From: Polaribacter aquimarinus
Lineage (GTDB): Bacteria > Bacteroidota > Bacteroidia > Flavobacteriales > Flavobacteriaceae
Direction of reading: 5' to 3'
Assembly: GCF_003129485.1 (NCBI RefSeq)
Contig: NZ_QFFG01000006.1
Coordinates: 62,001-126,000, forward strand
DNA length: 64,000 nucleotides
Shown here: positions 1-8,785 of the stretch, in pieces
How the letters are laid out: each line of letters opens with the position of its first letter
Numbering within the stretch: position 1 is the first letter of the stretch
Position numbers and translations under genes: made by a program
The notes under the pieces: model-generated
What the model saw: only the letters and a program-made list of their open reading frames with translations
What the model was told of the DNA's origin: nothing
Databases searched by the model: none

Positions 1-656
1 CTCAATGGTTATTGGAAACGGCTAATAAAAGTGGTTTTTTTTCAAATTTAAAAATGAAAAAAATTACAAACTCTATTAATTTGGACGTATTTTGCATTAA
101 AAATAAAGAAGACATTAGAAATGAATTCTCAATAAATAATAATGAATTTGTTATTCTTTTTGTGGCAGAAGATATTAGGAATTTTAGAAAAGGTTTTGAC
201 TTATTAATTAATGCTATAAACCTAATTGATTCTAAGACTATAACAATTGTTACAATTGGAAAAGATGATATCAAAGTTAACGATAATATAAGAGTAATTT
301 CTTTAGGTAGAATTTATGATGAACATAAAATAGCAGAAATTTATAATTTGTCTGATGTTTTTGTTTTACCTAGTAGGGAAGATAATTTACCAAATGTTAT
401 TTTAGAATGCTTTGCAACAGGTACACCATTGTTAGGTTTTAAAATTGGAGGAATTCAAGAGCACATTTTAAAAGATAAAACAGGACTTTTAGTAAATAAC
501 ATAAATCCGGTATCATTATCAGAATCAATTTTAGAAATTATTGACAAAAAAAGTACTTTTGATAATACTAAAATTCGTGAATATGCAAAGACTAATTTTT
601 CTTTTCAAAAACAATATACAGAATACTATTCTTTATATAATGAGCTTTTAGATTAA
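1..656 (+). CDS. Glycosyltransferase family 4/1, C-terminal part (5' end outside window)
   Basis: The reading frame is open from the first base, so this is the C-terminal part of a gene that starts upstream; the TTG at 12 lies inside it and is not the start. The visible residues are the nucleotide-sugar-binding half of a GT-B retaining glycosyltransferase. They include a FRKGFDLLI-type segment and the donor-binding block DNLPNVILE followed by GTPLLGFKIGG, where the first acidic residue of the usual EX7E motif is Asp. It probably adds one sugar to a lipid-linked repeat unit at the cytoplasmic face of the membrane. It is the first visible gene of the polysaccharide operon. Donor and acceptor cannot be read from the sequence. 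Confidence 0.85.
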   Translation, partial: QWLLETANKSGFFSNLKMKKITNSINLDVFCIKNKEDIRNEFSINNNEFVILFVAEDIRNFRKGFDLLINAINLIDSKTITIVTIGKDDIKVNDNIRVISLGRIYDEHKIAEIYNLSDVFVLPSREDNLPNVILECFATGTPLLGFKIGGIQEHILKDKTGLLVNNINPVSLSESILEIIDKKSTFDNTKIREYAKTNFSFQKQYTEYYSLYNELLD

Positions 657-725
657 TTATATGAAATTCTAATCGCTTTTCTTTAGATTTATTAAAGTCA
701 TTTTATTAAGAAGATACACAATGCC

Positions 726-1508
726 ATGAAGCAATTATCTATCATAACTATTAATTATAATAATGAAAAAGGGTTAAAAAACACCATAGATTCTGTAGTA
801 TCTCAAACTTTTAAAGATTTTGAATTTATTATTATTGATGGAAATTCTAATGATGATAGTGTTAACCATATATTAGCCGCCCAAGAAAAAATTACTTTTT
901 GGTTAAGTGAAAATGATACAGGTATTTATAATGCTATGAATAAAGGCATTAACAAGGCGAAAGGAGAATATTTATTATTTTTAAATAGTGGTGATTCTTT
1001 AAATGGAATAAATGCATTACATAATTTCATCAACCATAAAGGTTTTTTCGGTGATATAATTTATGGTGACTATAAGTTTGATATAGGAGAAAAAATTTTC
1101 CCAAATAATTTAACACCACTTTTTTTTATTAAAAGTTCGCTTCCACATCAAAGTACATTTATAAAAAAGAGTATTTTTAAAGAAATGGGAAACTATAATG
1201 AACAATATTCTATTGCTTCAGATAGAGAGTTTTTTATAAAGTGTTTTTTATCAGAAAAATATAAATTTAAGCATATTAATATATTGCTTACATCTTTCGA
1301 TTTGTTAGGTATAAGTAATAATCCAGAATATGCAACGATTAAAGAAAAAGAAGATAGAGAAATTTTAGAAAGCAATTTTGGTATTTACTATAAAGATTAT
1401 AAACATCTGCTTATATTAGAAAAGAAAATTAACGAATTCAAAAGAAAAACTTTTAGAGGTATTTTTAAGAGAATTATAACAAAAATAAAAACTTATGCAA
1501 AAGCCTAA
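726..1508 (+). CDS. Glycosyltransferase family 2
   Basis: 260 residues with a GT-A fold. The N-terminus has the nucleotide-binding strand (SIITINYNN), then VVSQTFKDFEFIIIDG and the LNSGD segment near residue 88 that takes the place of the DXD metal site. This variant is typical of the GT2 enzymes called WfgS/WfeV-like colanic-acid or O-antigen transferases. A basic C-terminal tail (residues 240-260) may dock on the membrane. The ATG at 726 is preferred because the ATG at 721 runs into a stop at once. The 3' end overlaps the next GT2 gene by 14 bases, which suggests translational coupling. The sugar specificity is unknown. Confidence 0.88.
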   Translation: MKQLSIITINYNNEKGLKNTIDSVVSQTFKDFEFIIIDGNSNDDSVNHILAAQEKITFWLSENDTGIYNAMNKGINKAKGEYLLFLNSGDSLNGINALHNFINHKGFFGDIIYGDYKFDIGEKIFPNNLTPLFFIKSSLPHQSTFIKKSIFKEMGNYNEQYSIASDREFFIKCFLSEKYKFKHINILLTSFDLLGISNNPEYATIKEKEDREILESNFGIYYKDYKHLLILEKKINEFKRKTFRGIFKRIITKIKTYAKA

Positions 1509-2367
1509 AGTTTCTGTTATAATAACAACATACAATAGGCCAAATTATTTAGAAGAGGCTGTAAAAAGCGTTGTAAACCAAACTTTTCAAGATTTTGAAA
1601 TATTGATTATAGACGACGGTTCAAAAGAAAAATATGCTAAAGATGTCGTAAACAAATATGAGAAATGTCTTTATTTTTTTAAAAATAATGGCGGAGTTTC
1701 GTCTGCAAGAAATTATGGCATAAATAAAGCGAAAGGAGATTATATAGCTTTCTTAGATGATGACGACTATTGGAAAAACAATAAATTAGAAATTCAAGTA
1801 AACTTATTAAATAATAAACCAGAAATAGATTGTATTCACTCATCAATAGAAGTTGTTAACGAAAAAGGAAAGCTTTTAAATAAAAGACTTGGGGCTTCAA
1901 AAAATAAAGCACACAAGAGGTCAGGATATGTTTTTTGGAATGCTTTAGGGGTTTGGCTTGTTAAAGCATCGACACCATTAATTCGGAAAAAAGTTTTCAA
2001 TAATAATAAAATGATGTTTGATGAGACTTTAGAAGTGGGAGAGGACACAGATTTTTACCAAAGGATGTTTTATAAACATAAGGTAATTTATATTGAAGAA
2101 CCGTTAACTTTTTATAGAGAATATAATAACATTTCTAGGCTTTCATTACAAAATAGTAAGTATATTGGATTGGAAAAGAAAATTTATAATAACTTTGTTA
2201 AAATGGGTATAAAAAATCCATTTGTTATGTATAAAATTGCTTCAAAATTATTGATTTCTGGGGTAAATAGATATAACTTTCAATTTCCTAAATCTAAAAT
2301 TAAATTAAATTTATTAGATAAATATATTTACCCTATGAGAAAACTTAAAAACATTAAATTTAATTAG
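1495..2367 (+). CDS. Glycosyltransferase family 2
   Basis: 290 residues. A canonical inverting GT-A domain fills residues 1-210: VSVIITTYNRP at the N-terminus, the IDDGS loop near residue 40, and the metal-binding FLDDDDYW motif near residue 83. GEDTDFYQRM, near residue 183, supplies the probable catalytic base region. The last 80 residues are basic and carry no recognised domain. It overlaps the upstream GT2 gene, and the next gene starts one base after its stop. It is likely to transfer a hexose or amino sugar onto the growing repeat unit in the cytoplasm. I cannot name the linkage. Confidence 0.9.
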   Translation: MQKPKVSVIITTYNRPNYLEEAVKSVVNQTFQDFEILIIDDGSKEKYAKDVVNKYEKCLYFFKNNGGVSSARNYGINKAKGDYIAFLDDDDYWKNNKLEIQVNLLNNKPEIDCIHSSIEVVNEKGKLLNKRLGASKNKAHKRSGYVFWNALGVWLVKASTPLIRKKVFNNNKMMFDETLEVGEDTDFYQRMFYKHKVIYIEEPLTFYREYNNISRLSLQNSKYIGLEKKIYNNFVKMGIKNPFVMYKIASKLLISGVNRYNFQFPKSKIKLNLLDKYIYPMRKLKNIKFN

Positions 2368-2368
2368 T

Positions 2369-3070
2369 GTGAATTTATTAATAACTGGAGCCAATGGTTT
2401 TATTGGTAGAAACATAATAAATAAGATAAGTATAACAGATGAGTATAATTTATTTTTTATCTCAAGATTTAACGATAGCATTTACCCATATACTCCAGAT
2501 AAAATTGATTTCACCTTGCATTTGTCTTCTGTGCACAGAGCAATACCAGAAAGCTTAATTTATGATGAAAATATAAAAATTAATCAGCATTTAATTGATG
2601 TTTTAAACAACCATAACTTAAAAAGTAATATCTTATTCACAAGTTCAATTCATGAGAATAAAGATACTTTTTATGGAAGATCAAAAAGAAAAAGCAGTTC
2701 AACCTTGCAATATACATGTAAAGATTGGGGTACAAAATTTGTCAAAATTGTTTTTCCTAATATTTTTGGTCCATTTGCAAAACCTAATCATACGTCTGTA
2801 GTTGCAAATTTTTGTAGTGACATTATATATGGAAAAAAAAGTTTTATAAATGATGTTGATTTAAATTTGTTATATGTTGATTTCGCAGTAGAGGCTATCT
2901 TAAATTTTAAATCAAAAGAAGAATTCACAACTCATAAAGTAAATTTATTAGATTTACACAAAAAATTGAAAAATTATTATAATTTATACAAAGATGAAAA
3001 ACCTATTGTCTTAAATTCTAAATTCGATTTTCAATTATTTACAACCCTAAAAAGTTATTTGAATGAATAA
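2369..3070 (+). CDS. NAD(P)-dependent SDR, CapF/FnlB-like reductase domain only
   Basis: 233 residues starting at a GTG one base after the preceding stop. A Rossmann dinucleotide-binding loop (TGANGFIGRN) is at residues 6-15. TSSIHENKDTFYGRSK carries the Tyr-x3-Lys-like catalytic pair near residue 107. The later block FPNIFGPFAKPNHTSVVANF resembles the PNVFGKWCRPNYNSVVATF block of CapF/FnlB/WbjC. Those enzymes reduce a UDP-4-keto-2,6-dideoxy-hexose on the way to L-FucNAc or L-QuiNAc, but they are about 370 residues long and end in a cupin epimerase domain. That domain is absent here. A 4-keto-sugar reductase role is inferred; the exact product is not known. Confidence 0.7.
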   Translation: MNLLITGANGFIGRNIINKISITDEYNLFFISRFNDSIYPYTPDKIDFTLHLSSVHRAIPESLIYDENIKINQHLIDVLNNHNLKSNILFTSSIHENKDTFYGRSKRKSSSTLQYTCKDWGTKFVKIVFPNIFGPFAKPNHTSVVANFCSDIIYGKKSFINDVDLNLLYVDFAVEAILNFKSKEEFTTHKVNLLDLHKKLKNYYNLYKDEKPIVLNSKFDFQLFTTLKSYLNE

Positions 3071-4010
3071 AAATATGAAGTTATTTATAACTGGTGGTGC
3101 TGGTTATCTAGGTAGAGAAATTGTAAAGAGATACTATAATAAAGCTCAAATAACGGTTTATAGTAGAGATGAAGCAAAACATTATTTTTTAAAAAAACAA
3201 TTTCCAGAAATAAAATGTATCATTGGAGATGTAGCTGATTTTGATCATATGAAAAAAGCTGCAAAAGGGCATAATTTTGGCATTTTTGCAGCTTCTTTAA
3301 AGCAAATCGAAGCTGTAGATCAAAATGTGGACATAGCAATAAGAACTATAATAAATGGTGCTACCAACTCTAGAAATGTAGCTGAAGAAAATAATTTTGA
3401 AGCAGCTTGTTTTATTTCTTCAGATAAAAGTAGAGCAGCAACAACACTTTATGGAGCAATGAAATTCATAGGAGGAGAAGCATTTATTGTTAATGCCGAA
3501 GAGTCTAATGTAAGATTAACAACAGCTATTTATGGCAATGTATTAAATTCTACAGGAAGTATTATTCCATTAATTTTAGATTCTATAAAAAACAATTATG
3601 AAATAAAGCTATATTCTCCTGAAATGACACGCTTTATGATAGATGTAGAAGAAGCAATAAACCTTATCGATAACTCTTTTAACTATTCAGGATATAATAT
3701 TATACCTAATATATCAAGTTTTAAAGTTTTAGATCTATTTGAAATTTATAAAAAAGAATTTGGTTTAAAGTATTCTTTAGGTGTACCAAGAATTTCTGAG
3801 AAGATTCATGAAATTATGATTGCTAAAGAAGAAATACCAAGGACTTTTTTAGATGAAAATACAAATATGTATATGATGCACTATAAAAAAATATTCAATG
3901 ACTCTAAAGTGAATTTTAATGAATTTTCAAGTGAAAATGTCGTAGTTTCTAAACAACAATTATATGACAAATTAAAAAAGAATAATTTTTTCCAAAAAAA
4001 CAACAAGTGA
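3063..4010 (+). CDS. Polysaccharide-biosynthesis SDR (CapD/PseB/FnlA-like UDP-sugar 4,6-dehydratase family)
   Basis: 315 residues. The N-terminus has the glycine-rich NAD(P) loop (ITGGAGYLGRE), and a YSRDEAKH segment typical of the FnlA/PseB/WbjB group follows. The active-site region ISSDKSRAATTLYGAMK holds Ser, Asp-Lys and Tyr-x3-Lys near residues 120-137, and IYGNVLNSTGSIIPL is the usual substrate-binding block. Family members convert UDP-GlcNAc to 4-keto-6-deoxy intermediates. The start at 3063 overlaps the end of the CapF-like gene by 8 bases; the ATG at 3075 is an alternative. Its pairing with that reductase suggests a 6-deoxy amino sugar such as L-FucNAc or L-QuiNAc. That pathway assignment is inference. 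Confidence 0.78.
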   Translation: MNKNMKLFITGGAGYLGREIVKRYYNKAQITVYSRDEAKHYFLKKQFPEIKCIIGDVADFDHMKKAAKGHNFGIFAASLKQIEAVDQNVDIAIRTIINGATNSRNVAEENNFEAACFISSDKSRAATTLYGAMKFIGGEAFIVNAEESNVRLTTAIYGNVLNSTGSIIPLILDSIKNNYEIKLYSPEMTRFMIDVEEAINLIDNSFNYSGYNIIPNISSFKVLDLFEIYKKEFGLKYSLGVPRISEKIHEIMIAKEEIPRTFLDENTNMYMMHYKKIFNDSKVNFNEFSSENVVVSKQQLYDKLKKNNFFQKNNK

Positions 4011-4996
4011 GGATAGGAACTAACCCCAATATTCATAAAGAAATTGACATTCTTCAGAAATCTCATAGAGTAATTATACCTGTATATATTCCAAATTTTG
4101 AGGGATATTTTAAAGATTCTCTAAATGTTTTTAAAGTTTGTATAGAATCATTATTGCTTACTATAAATACTGATACAGTTATATCTGTAATTTCCAATGC
4201 TTCATGTGATGAAGTAAATCAATATATTTTTAACTTAAAAAAAGAGAAAAAAATAGACCGAGCCATTTTTAATGAAGAAAATGTAGGTAAAATGAATGCC
4301 ATAATTGCAGAAGCAAGAGCAAGTTTTGAAGATATAATTACTTTTTCTGATGCGGATGTCTTTTTTGATAAAAATTGGCTTTCTAATACTTTCAATATAT
4401 TTAATAATTTTCCTAAAGCAGGTTTAGTTTCTATGAATCCAATGCCTGGGAGTTATGGTTTCGCAGCTTCAACAATTTTTAGCAATATCTTTGTATTAAA
4501 AAAAGAGAAAACTAGTGAATTATGTAGTTTTAGTGATTTAGAAAATTTTCATAAAAGTATAGGGAGAGATAAAAAATTAACAGAACAACTTTATAATAAA
4601 AATATTGCATATTTAAAGTCAAATAATGTTAATGCTCTTATTGGTGCAGGACATTTTTGTTGTACTATAAAAAGGACATTAACTTTAAATTATGTACCTA
4701 AAGAAAAGTCAAATAAAGCAGCTTCTGGAGGTTCTGAAACTAAATATTTAGATATTCCATTAGATATATCCCATCAATGGCGATTATCTTCTACAAAAGC
4801 TTATATATGGCATATGGGAAATACTTTAGAAAAAGAACTATACTTAGAGAAACTCGAAAGCTTAAAATCATTTAAAGAGAAAAACTTCAATTTTCATGGT
4901 CTAATGCATGATAATTCTTATTTATTTTCTAAATTCATTCCTTATAAATTAAAACTTAAATTAGTTTCTTTTATTAAAAAACAATTTTTAAAATAA
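4007..4996 (+). CDS. Glycosyltransferase family 2-like
   Basis: 329 residues starting at a GTG that overlaps the preceding TGA stop (GTGA). The catalytic GT-A features are weak but present: NEENVGKMNAIIAEARA, then the metal-binding FSDADVFFDKNW (DXD as DAD) near residue 116. GAGHFCCTIKR near residue 217 and IWHMGNT near residue 272 match the late acceptor region of GT2 enzymes. Its stop directly abuts the start of the NeuB-like gene, so it could be the transferase that works with the nonulosonic acid cassette, but that is only positional. A basic C-terminus may associate with the membrane. Confidence 0.72.
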   Translation: MRIGTNPNIHKEIDILQKSHRVIIPVYIPNFEGYFKDSLNVFKVCIESLLLTINTDTVISVISNASCDEVNQYIFNLKKEKKIDRAIFNEENVGKMNAIIAEARASFEDIITFSDADVFFDKNWLSNTFNIFNNFPKAGLVSMNPMPGSYGFAASTIFSNIFVLKKEKTSELCSFSDLENFHKSIGRDKKLTEQLYNKNIAYLKSNNVNALIGAGHFCCTIKRTLTLNYVPKEKSNKAASGGSETKYLDIPLDISHQWRLSSTKAYIWHMGNTLEKELYLEKLESLKSFKEKNFNFHGLMHDNSYLFSKFIPYKLKLKLVSFIKKQFLK

Positions 4997-5995
4997 ATGT
5001 TTACTATAGCAGAAATAGCACAAGCCCATGATGGTAGTTTAGGTATAGCACATTCTTATATAGATGCTCTAGCAAAAACTGGTGTGGATGCAATAAAATT
5101 TCAGACCCATATTGCTGAAGCAGAGAGTAGTGTTTACGAACCTTTCAGAGTAAAATTTTCTAAACAAGATAAAACTCGTTTTGAGTATTGGAAGCGAATG
5201 GAATTTACGCTAAAACAATGGAAAGAGCTTAAATCTCATTGTGAGGAAGTTGGTTTAGAATTTATGAGTTCTCCATTTAGTAACGCTGCTGTTGACTTAT
5301 TGGAACAAGTTGGTGTAAAAAGGTATAAAGTAGGTTCTGGAGAAGTAAATAATTTTTTATTGCTTAATAAAATTGCAAAAACAAAAAAGCCAGTAATAAT
5401 TTCTTCTGGAATGAGTTCTTTTAAGGAATTGGATAATACTGTAAAATTTTTAAAAAGTAAGAATGTAAAATATTCAATTTTACAGTGTACAACAGCTTAC
5501 CCAACTAGTCCTAATCAATTTGGTTTAAATGTTATTCAGGAGTTAAAAAAACGTTATAATGTTCCAGTGGGCTTTTCAGACCATTCCGCTAAAATAGAGA
5601 CATCTATTGCTGCAACAGCTATGGGGGCTGAGATACTTGAATTTCATGTAGTTTTTAATAAAGAAATGTTTGGTCCTGATGCTAAATCATCTTTGACAAT
5701 TGAAGAAACGAAAAAAATGATTACTGCTGTAAAAAACATAAAAAACGCTATAAATAATCCTATTAACAAAAAAGATAATATTCAATTTTTAAACTTAAAG
5801 TCCATATTTGAAAAATCTCTAGCAATTAATAAAGATTTGCCGAAAAATCACACAATTACTTTTAATGACTTAGAAGCAAAAAAACCAAAAGGATATGGTA
5901 TTTTAGCAAGTGATTATGAAAAAGTTTTAGGAAAAAAAATTAAAAATGATATAAAAAAATGGAGTTTTATAAATTATGAAGATTTAATTCTATAA
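4997..5995 (+). CDS. NeuB-family nonulosonic acid synthase
   Basis: 332 residues. The TIM-barrel NeuB domain spans about 1-245 and a C-terminal SAF (antifreeze-like) domain about 265-330, the normal layout of sialic, legionaminic or pseudaminic acid synthases. These condense phosphoenolpyruvate with a hexosamine such as ManNAc. Landmarks are VDAIKFQTH, EFMSSPFS, YKVGSGE, ISSGMSS, VGFSDHS and EFHVVFN. The N-terminal motif reads IAEIAQAHDGS instead of the IAEIGxNHNG usual for Neu5Ac synthase, so this is a distinct subgroup and the product should not be assumed to be Neu5Ac. It heads a cassette with NeuC- and NeuA-like genes. Confidence 0.88.
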   Translation: MFTIAEIAQAHDGSLGIAHSYIDALAKTGVDAIKFQTHIAEAESSVYEPFRVKFSKQDKTRFEYWKRMEFTLKQWKELKSHCEEVGLEFMSSPFSNAAVDLLEQVGVKRYKVGSGEVNNFLLLNKIAKTKKPVIISSGMSSFKELDNTVKFLKSKNVKYSILQCTTAYPTSPNQFGLNVIQELKKRYNVPVGFSDHSAKIETSIAATAMGAEILEFHVVFNKEMFGPDAKSSLTIEETKKMITAVKNIKNAINNPINKKDNIQFLNLKSIFEKSLAINKDLPKNHTITFNDLEAKKPKGYGILASDYEKVLGKKIKNDIKKWSFINYEDLIL

Positions 5996-5996
5996 T

Positions 5997-7154
5997 ATGT
6001 CGCAAAAAAAAATATGTGTTGTTATTACTGCTAGACCCTCTTACAGTAGAATTAAAACGGCTTTAACTGCAATTAAAAATCATCCTAAGTTAGAATTACA
6101 ACTAGTTATAGCTGGATCTGCTTTATTGGGCAGGTACGGAAATGCAGTAAATTTTATCGAAAATGATGGATTTATAATATCTGAGAAAGTTTTTATGGTG
6201 CTTGAAGGAGAAAATCCTTCTTCTATGGCAAAAACAACCGGACTTGGTGTTATGGAGTTAGCTAATGTGTTTTATAATTTAAAACCAGATGCAGTAATTA
6301 CCATTGCAGATAGGTTTGAAACTATAGCAACAAGTATAGCTGCCTCTTATCAAAATATACCATTAATTCATATTCAGGGTGGTGAAGTTACTGGAAACAT
6401 TGATGAAAAAGTAAGACATGCTAATACCAAATTAGCAGATTTACATTTCGTAGCATCAGAAGAAGCAAAAAAAAGAGTACTTAAAATGGGTGAAAACCCG
6501 AAAATGGTTTTTAATACTGGTTGTCCTTCTATTGATTTAGCAAAAAAAATTAAATTAAACCCAAAATTAGATTTTAAGCCTATAGAAAAGTACGGTGGTG
6601 TTGGAGAACAAATAAACTGGGAAAAAGGTTATTTAGTTGTAATGCAACATCCTGTTACAACTGAGTATAATTCTGCAAGAAAAGATGTTTTACAAACGCT
6701 AGAAGCAATACATGAGCTAGACATACCTACTTTTTGGTTTTGGCCTAATGTAGATGCAGGTTCAGACGGCACCTCTAATGGAATTAGGTATTTTAGAGAG
6801 ACTAAAAAACCTCAAAATATTCATTTCTTTAAGAATATGGAACCAAAAGATTTTTTAAAACTTTTAATAAATAGTAAGTGCCTAATAGGAAATTCAAGTG
6901 TAGGAGTTAGAGAATGTTCTTATTTGGGGGTACCTACTGTTAATATTGGTTCTCGTCAAAATAAAAGACAAAGAGGTTCTAATATAATTGATGTAGAATA
7001 TGATAAAACTGAAATTATTAATGCTATTCAAAATAGATTAAACGCTAAAGATATTGTTTCTGAAAGCATTTATGGCGATGGAAACTCAGGAAATAAAATT
7101 GCTGACATTTTAGCAACAACAGATTTTACGTTTCATAAAACGATTGAATATTAA
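5997..7154 (+). CDS. NeuC-like hydrolysing UDP-N-acetylglucosamine 2-epimerase
   Basis: 385 residues with a GT-B-like UDP-GlcNAc 2-epimerase fold. Landmarks are ITARPSYSRIK at the N-terminus, TIADRFETIA, HIQGGEVTGNIDEKVRHA, FVASEEAKKRV and, in the second half, GNSSVGVRECSYLGVPTVNIGSRQ followed by RQRGSNII. The GSRQ...RGSN block is typical of the hydrolysing NeuC/LegG group, which releases UDP and makes ManNAc or its 2,4-diamino analogue for NeuB. The gene begins one base after the NeuB-like stop and ends in a one-base overlap with the cytidylyltransferase. No LegC-type aminotransferase is visible, which favours a simple ManNAc route, though that gene could lie upstream. Confidence 0.87.
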   Translation: MSQKKICVVITARPSYSRIKTALTAIKNHPKLELQLVIAGSALLGRYGNAVNFIENDGFIISEKVFMVLEGENPSSMAKTTGLGVMELANVFYNLKPDAVITIADRFETIATSIAASYQNIPLIHIQGGEVTGNIDEKVRHANTKLADLHFVASEEAKKRVLKMGENPKMVFNTGCPSIDLAKKIKLNPKLDFKPIEKYGGVGEQINWEKGYLVVMQHPVTTEYNSARKDVLQTLEAIHELDIPTFWFWPNVDAGSDGTSNGIRYFRETKKPQNIHFFKNMEPKDFLKLLINSKCLIGNSSVGVRECSYLGVPTVNIGSRQNKRQRGSNIIDVEYDKTEIINAIQNRLNAKDIVSESIYGDGNSGNKIADILATTDFTFHKTIEY

Positions 7155-7834
7155 TGAAAGTTTTAGGAATTATACCAGCCAGAGGAGGTTCTAAAGGAGT
7201 AAAAAAGAAAAATATTCGTTTATTAAATGAAAAACCTCTCATAGAATATTCTATAAATGCAGCTAAGAAAAGTAAACTTTTATCACATTTTACAGTAACT
7301 ACTGATAGCGAAGAAATAATTGATATTGCTAAACAAAATAATTGTAATTACCATAGAAGAAGTATTGCTAATTCTTCAGATTCATCACCTATAGAACCTG
7401 TAATTCATGAAGTGCTTGATAGTTTTGATACTGATTTTGATATCATAATATTATTGCAACCAACTGCACCTGCTAGAACAGGTAAAGATATAGATGAAGT
7501 TATAAAAATGTTTAAAGATGATGAGAAGTTAGAATGTGTTGTATCTGTAGTTGAGTTAAATGACATTCACCCTGCAAGAATGTATAACATTCATAATCAA
7601 AAATTAAATTCATTAGAAAAAGAAAATGAATTTAAAAGAAGACAAGATTTAAAACCTGTTTACCTTAGAAACGGTGCTTTTTATGCTATAAAAAAAGATT
7701 CTTTTTTATCAAATAATAGATTAATTCTTGAGAATAAAAAAGCGTACATAATGCCCGAAGAAAAATGGATAAATATTGATACAGAAAGAGATTTAATGAT
7801 TGCTAATCTACTTATAAAAAATCTGGATATTTAA
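7154..7834 (+). CDS. CMP-nonulosonic acid cytidylyltransferase (NeuA-like)
   Basis: 226 residues, one GT-A-like nucleotidyltransferase domain. The P-loop-like IPARGGSKGVKKKN at residues 7-20 binds CTP. TVTTDSEEI, LLQPTAPAR, YLRNGAFYAIKK and NIDTERDLMIA are all diagnostic of CMP-Neu5Ac/CMP-Leg/CMP-Pse synthetases. It activates the NeuB product as a CMP sugar for transfer. The start shares a base with the preceding stop (TAATG), so the trio is tightly coupled. The length is normal for the single-domain type, with no fused hydrolase domain. The precise nonulosonic acid is not readable. Confidence 0.92.
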   Translation: MKVLGIIPARGGSKGVKKKNIRLLNEKPLIEYSINAAKKSKLLSHFTVTTDSEEIIDIAKQNNCNYHRRSIANSSDSSPIEPVIHEVLDSFDTDFDIIILLQPTAPARTGKDIDEVIKMFKDDEKLECVVSVVELNDIHPARMYNIHNQKLNSLEKENEFKRRQDLKPVYLRNGAFYAIKKDSFLSNNRLILENKKAYIMPEEKWINIDTERDLMIANLLIKNLDI

Positions 7835-7837
7835 AAT

Positions 7838-8782
7838 ATGGATAAAGTAATTGCTCATATTTCTGGTATAAAAAAATTAACAAACCAAGCTTTAGATATA
7901 TTATCAAGTATTTCTTCTGTTTGTTATGTGAAAATAAATTCTGAATCAGAATTAAAAAAATCATTAAAAAATTGTGATATTTTTTGGTTTAGGTTAAACC
8001 ATAAAATTACTGAAGAAGTTTTAAAAAATGCAAGATGTAAATATATACTTTGTGCTGTTACTGGCTTAGATCATATAGATATTATTGCATGCAAAAAATA
8101 TAATATTAAAGTTATAAGTCTAAAAAATGAAAAAGAATTTTTAAAAGAAGTTAGGGCAACTGCAGAGCATAATTTTGGACTTCTATTGGCTTTAATAAGA
8201 AAATCTAAAAGTGCTTTTAAGCATGTAGAATCTTACCAATGGAATCGAAATTTATTTCAAGGAGAAGAATTATATAAAAAAAAAATCGGTATACTAGGCT
8301 TAGGTAGATTAGGTAAAATTATTGCTGAATATGCAAATGTTTTTGGGATGGAAGTTTATTACCATGATAAAATAGATTTTGAAGAAAGCATATATACAAA
8401 TTGTGAATCTCTAGAAGATTTAATTACTCAGGTAGATATATTATCAATAAATATTACCTATGATGATACTACTCATTTTATAATTAACAAAAGGATTCTA
8501 AGTAAAATTAAAAAGTCATTATATATTGTAAATACCTCAAGAGGAGGTGTAGTTAATGAAGACGACATTATTACTTTTCTTAATAAAGGTAAAATAAAAG
8601 GCTATGCTACAGATGTTTTGTATGGAGAGCCTGATATAGAAGAAAATAAACTCATCAAATATGCTGAAGAAAATGAGAATGTTATTATAACACCTCATAT
8701 ATCTGGATATACCAAGGAATCTATTGAGAAAACTGAAATTTTTATAGCTAATAAGTTTTTGAAAAACTTTAATAAAAACTAA
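7838..8782 (+). CDS. D-isomer-specific 2-hydroxyacid dehydrogenase family protein
   Basis: 314 residues. The NAD-binding domain (about 100-285) has GILGLGRLGKIIA followed by an acidic YYHDK, consistent with NAD preference. The catalytic residues of the family are visible: Arg in NTSRGGVVNEDD, Glu in GEPDIEE and His in TPHISGYT. Family members oxidise or reduce D-2-hydroxy acids or phosphoglycerate. The gene starts 3 bases after the NeuA-like stop, so it belongs to the nonulosonic acid cassette by position. Its substrate might be a carbohydrate acid or a hydroxyacid used as a decoration. That link is a guess. Confidence 0.88.
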   Translation: MDKVIAHISGIKKLTNQALDILSSISSVCYVKINSESELKKSLKNCDIFWFRLNHKITEEVLKNARCKYILCAVTGLDHIDIIACKKYNIKVISLKNEKEFLKEVRATAEHNFGLLLALIRKSKSAFKHVESYQWNRNLFQGEELYKKKIGILGLGRLGKIIAEYANVFGMEVYYHDKIDFEESIYTNCESLEDLITQVDILSINITYDDTTHFIINKRILSKIKKSLYIVNTSRGGVVNEDDIITFLNKGKIKGYATDVLYGEPDIEENKLIKYAEENENVIITPHISGYTKESIEKTEIFIANKFLKNFNKN

Positions 8783-8785
8783 CCT

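Noticed and set aside
4997..7834. Naming the sialic-type genes neuB, neuC and neuA outright
   Set aside because: Motif differences in the first two genes leave legionaminic, pseudaminic or another nonulosonic acid possible, so I left the symbols empty.
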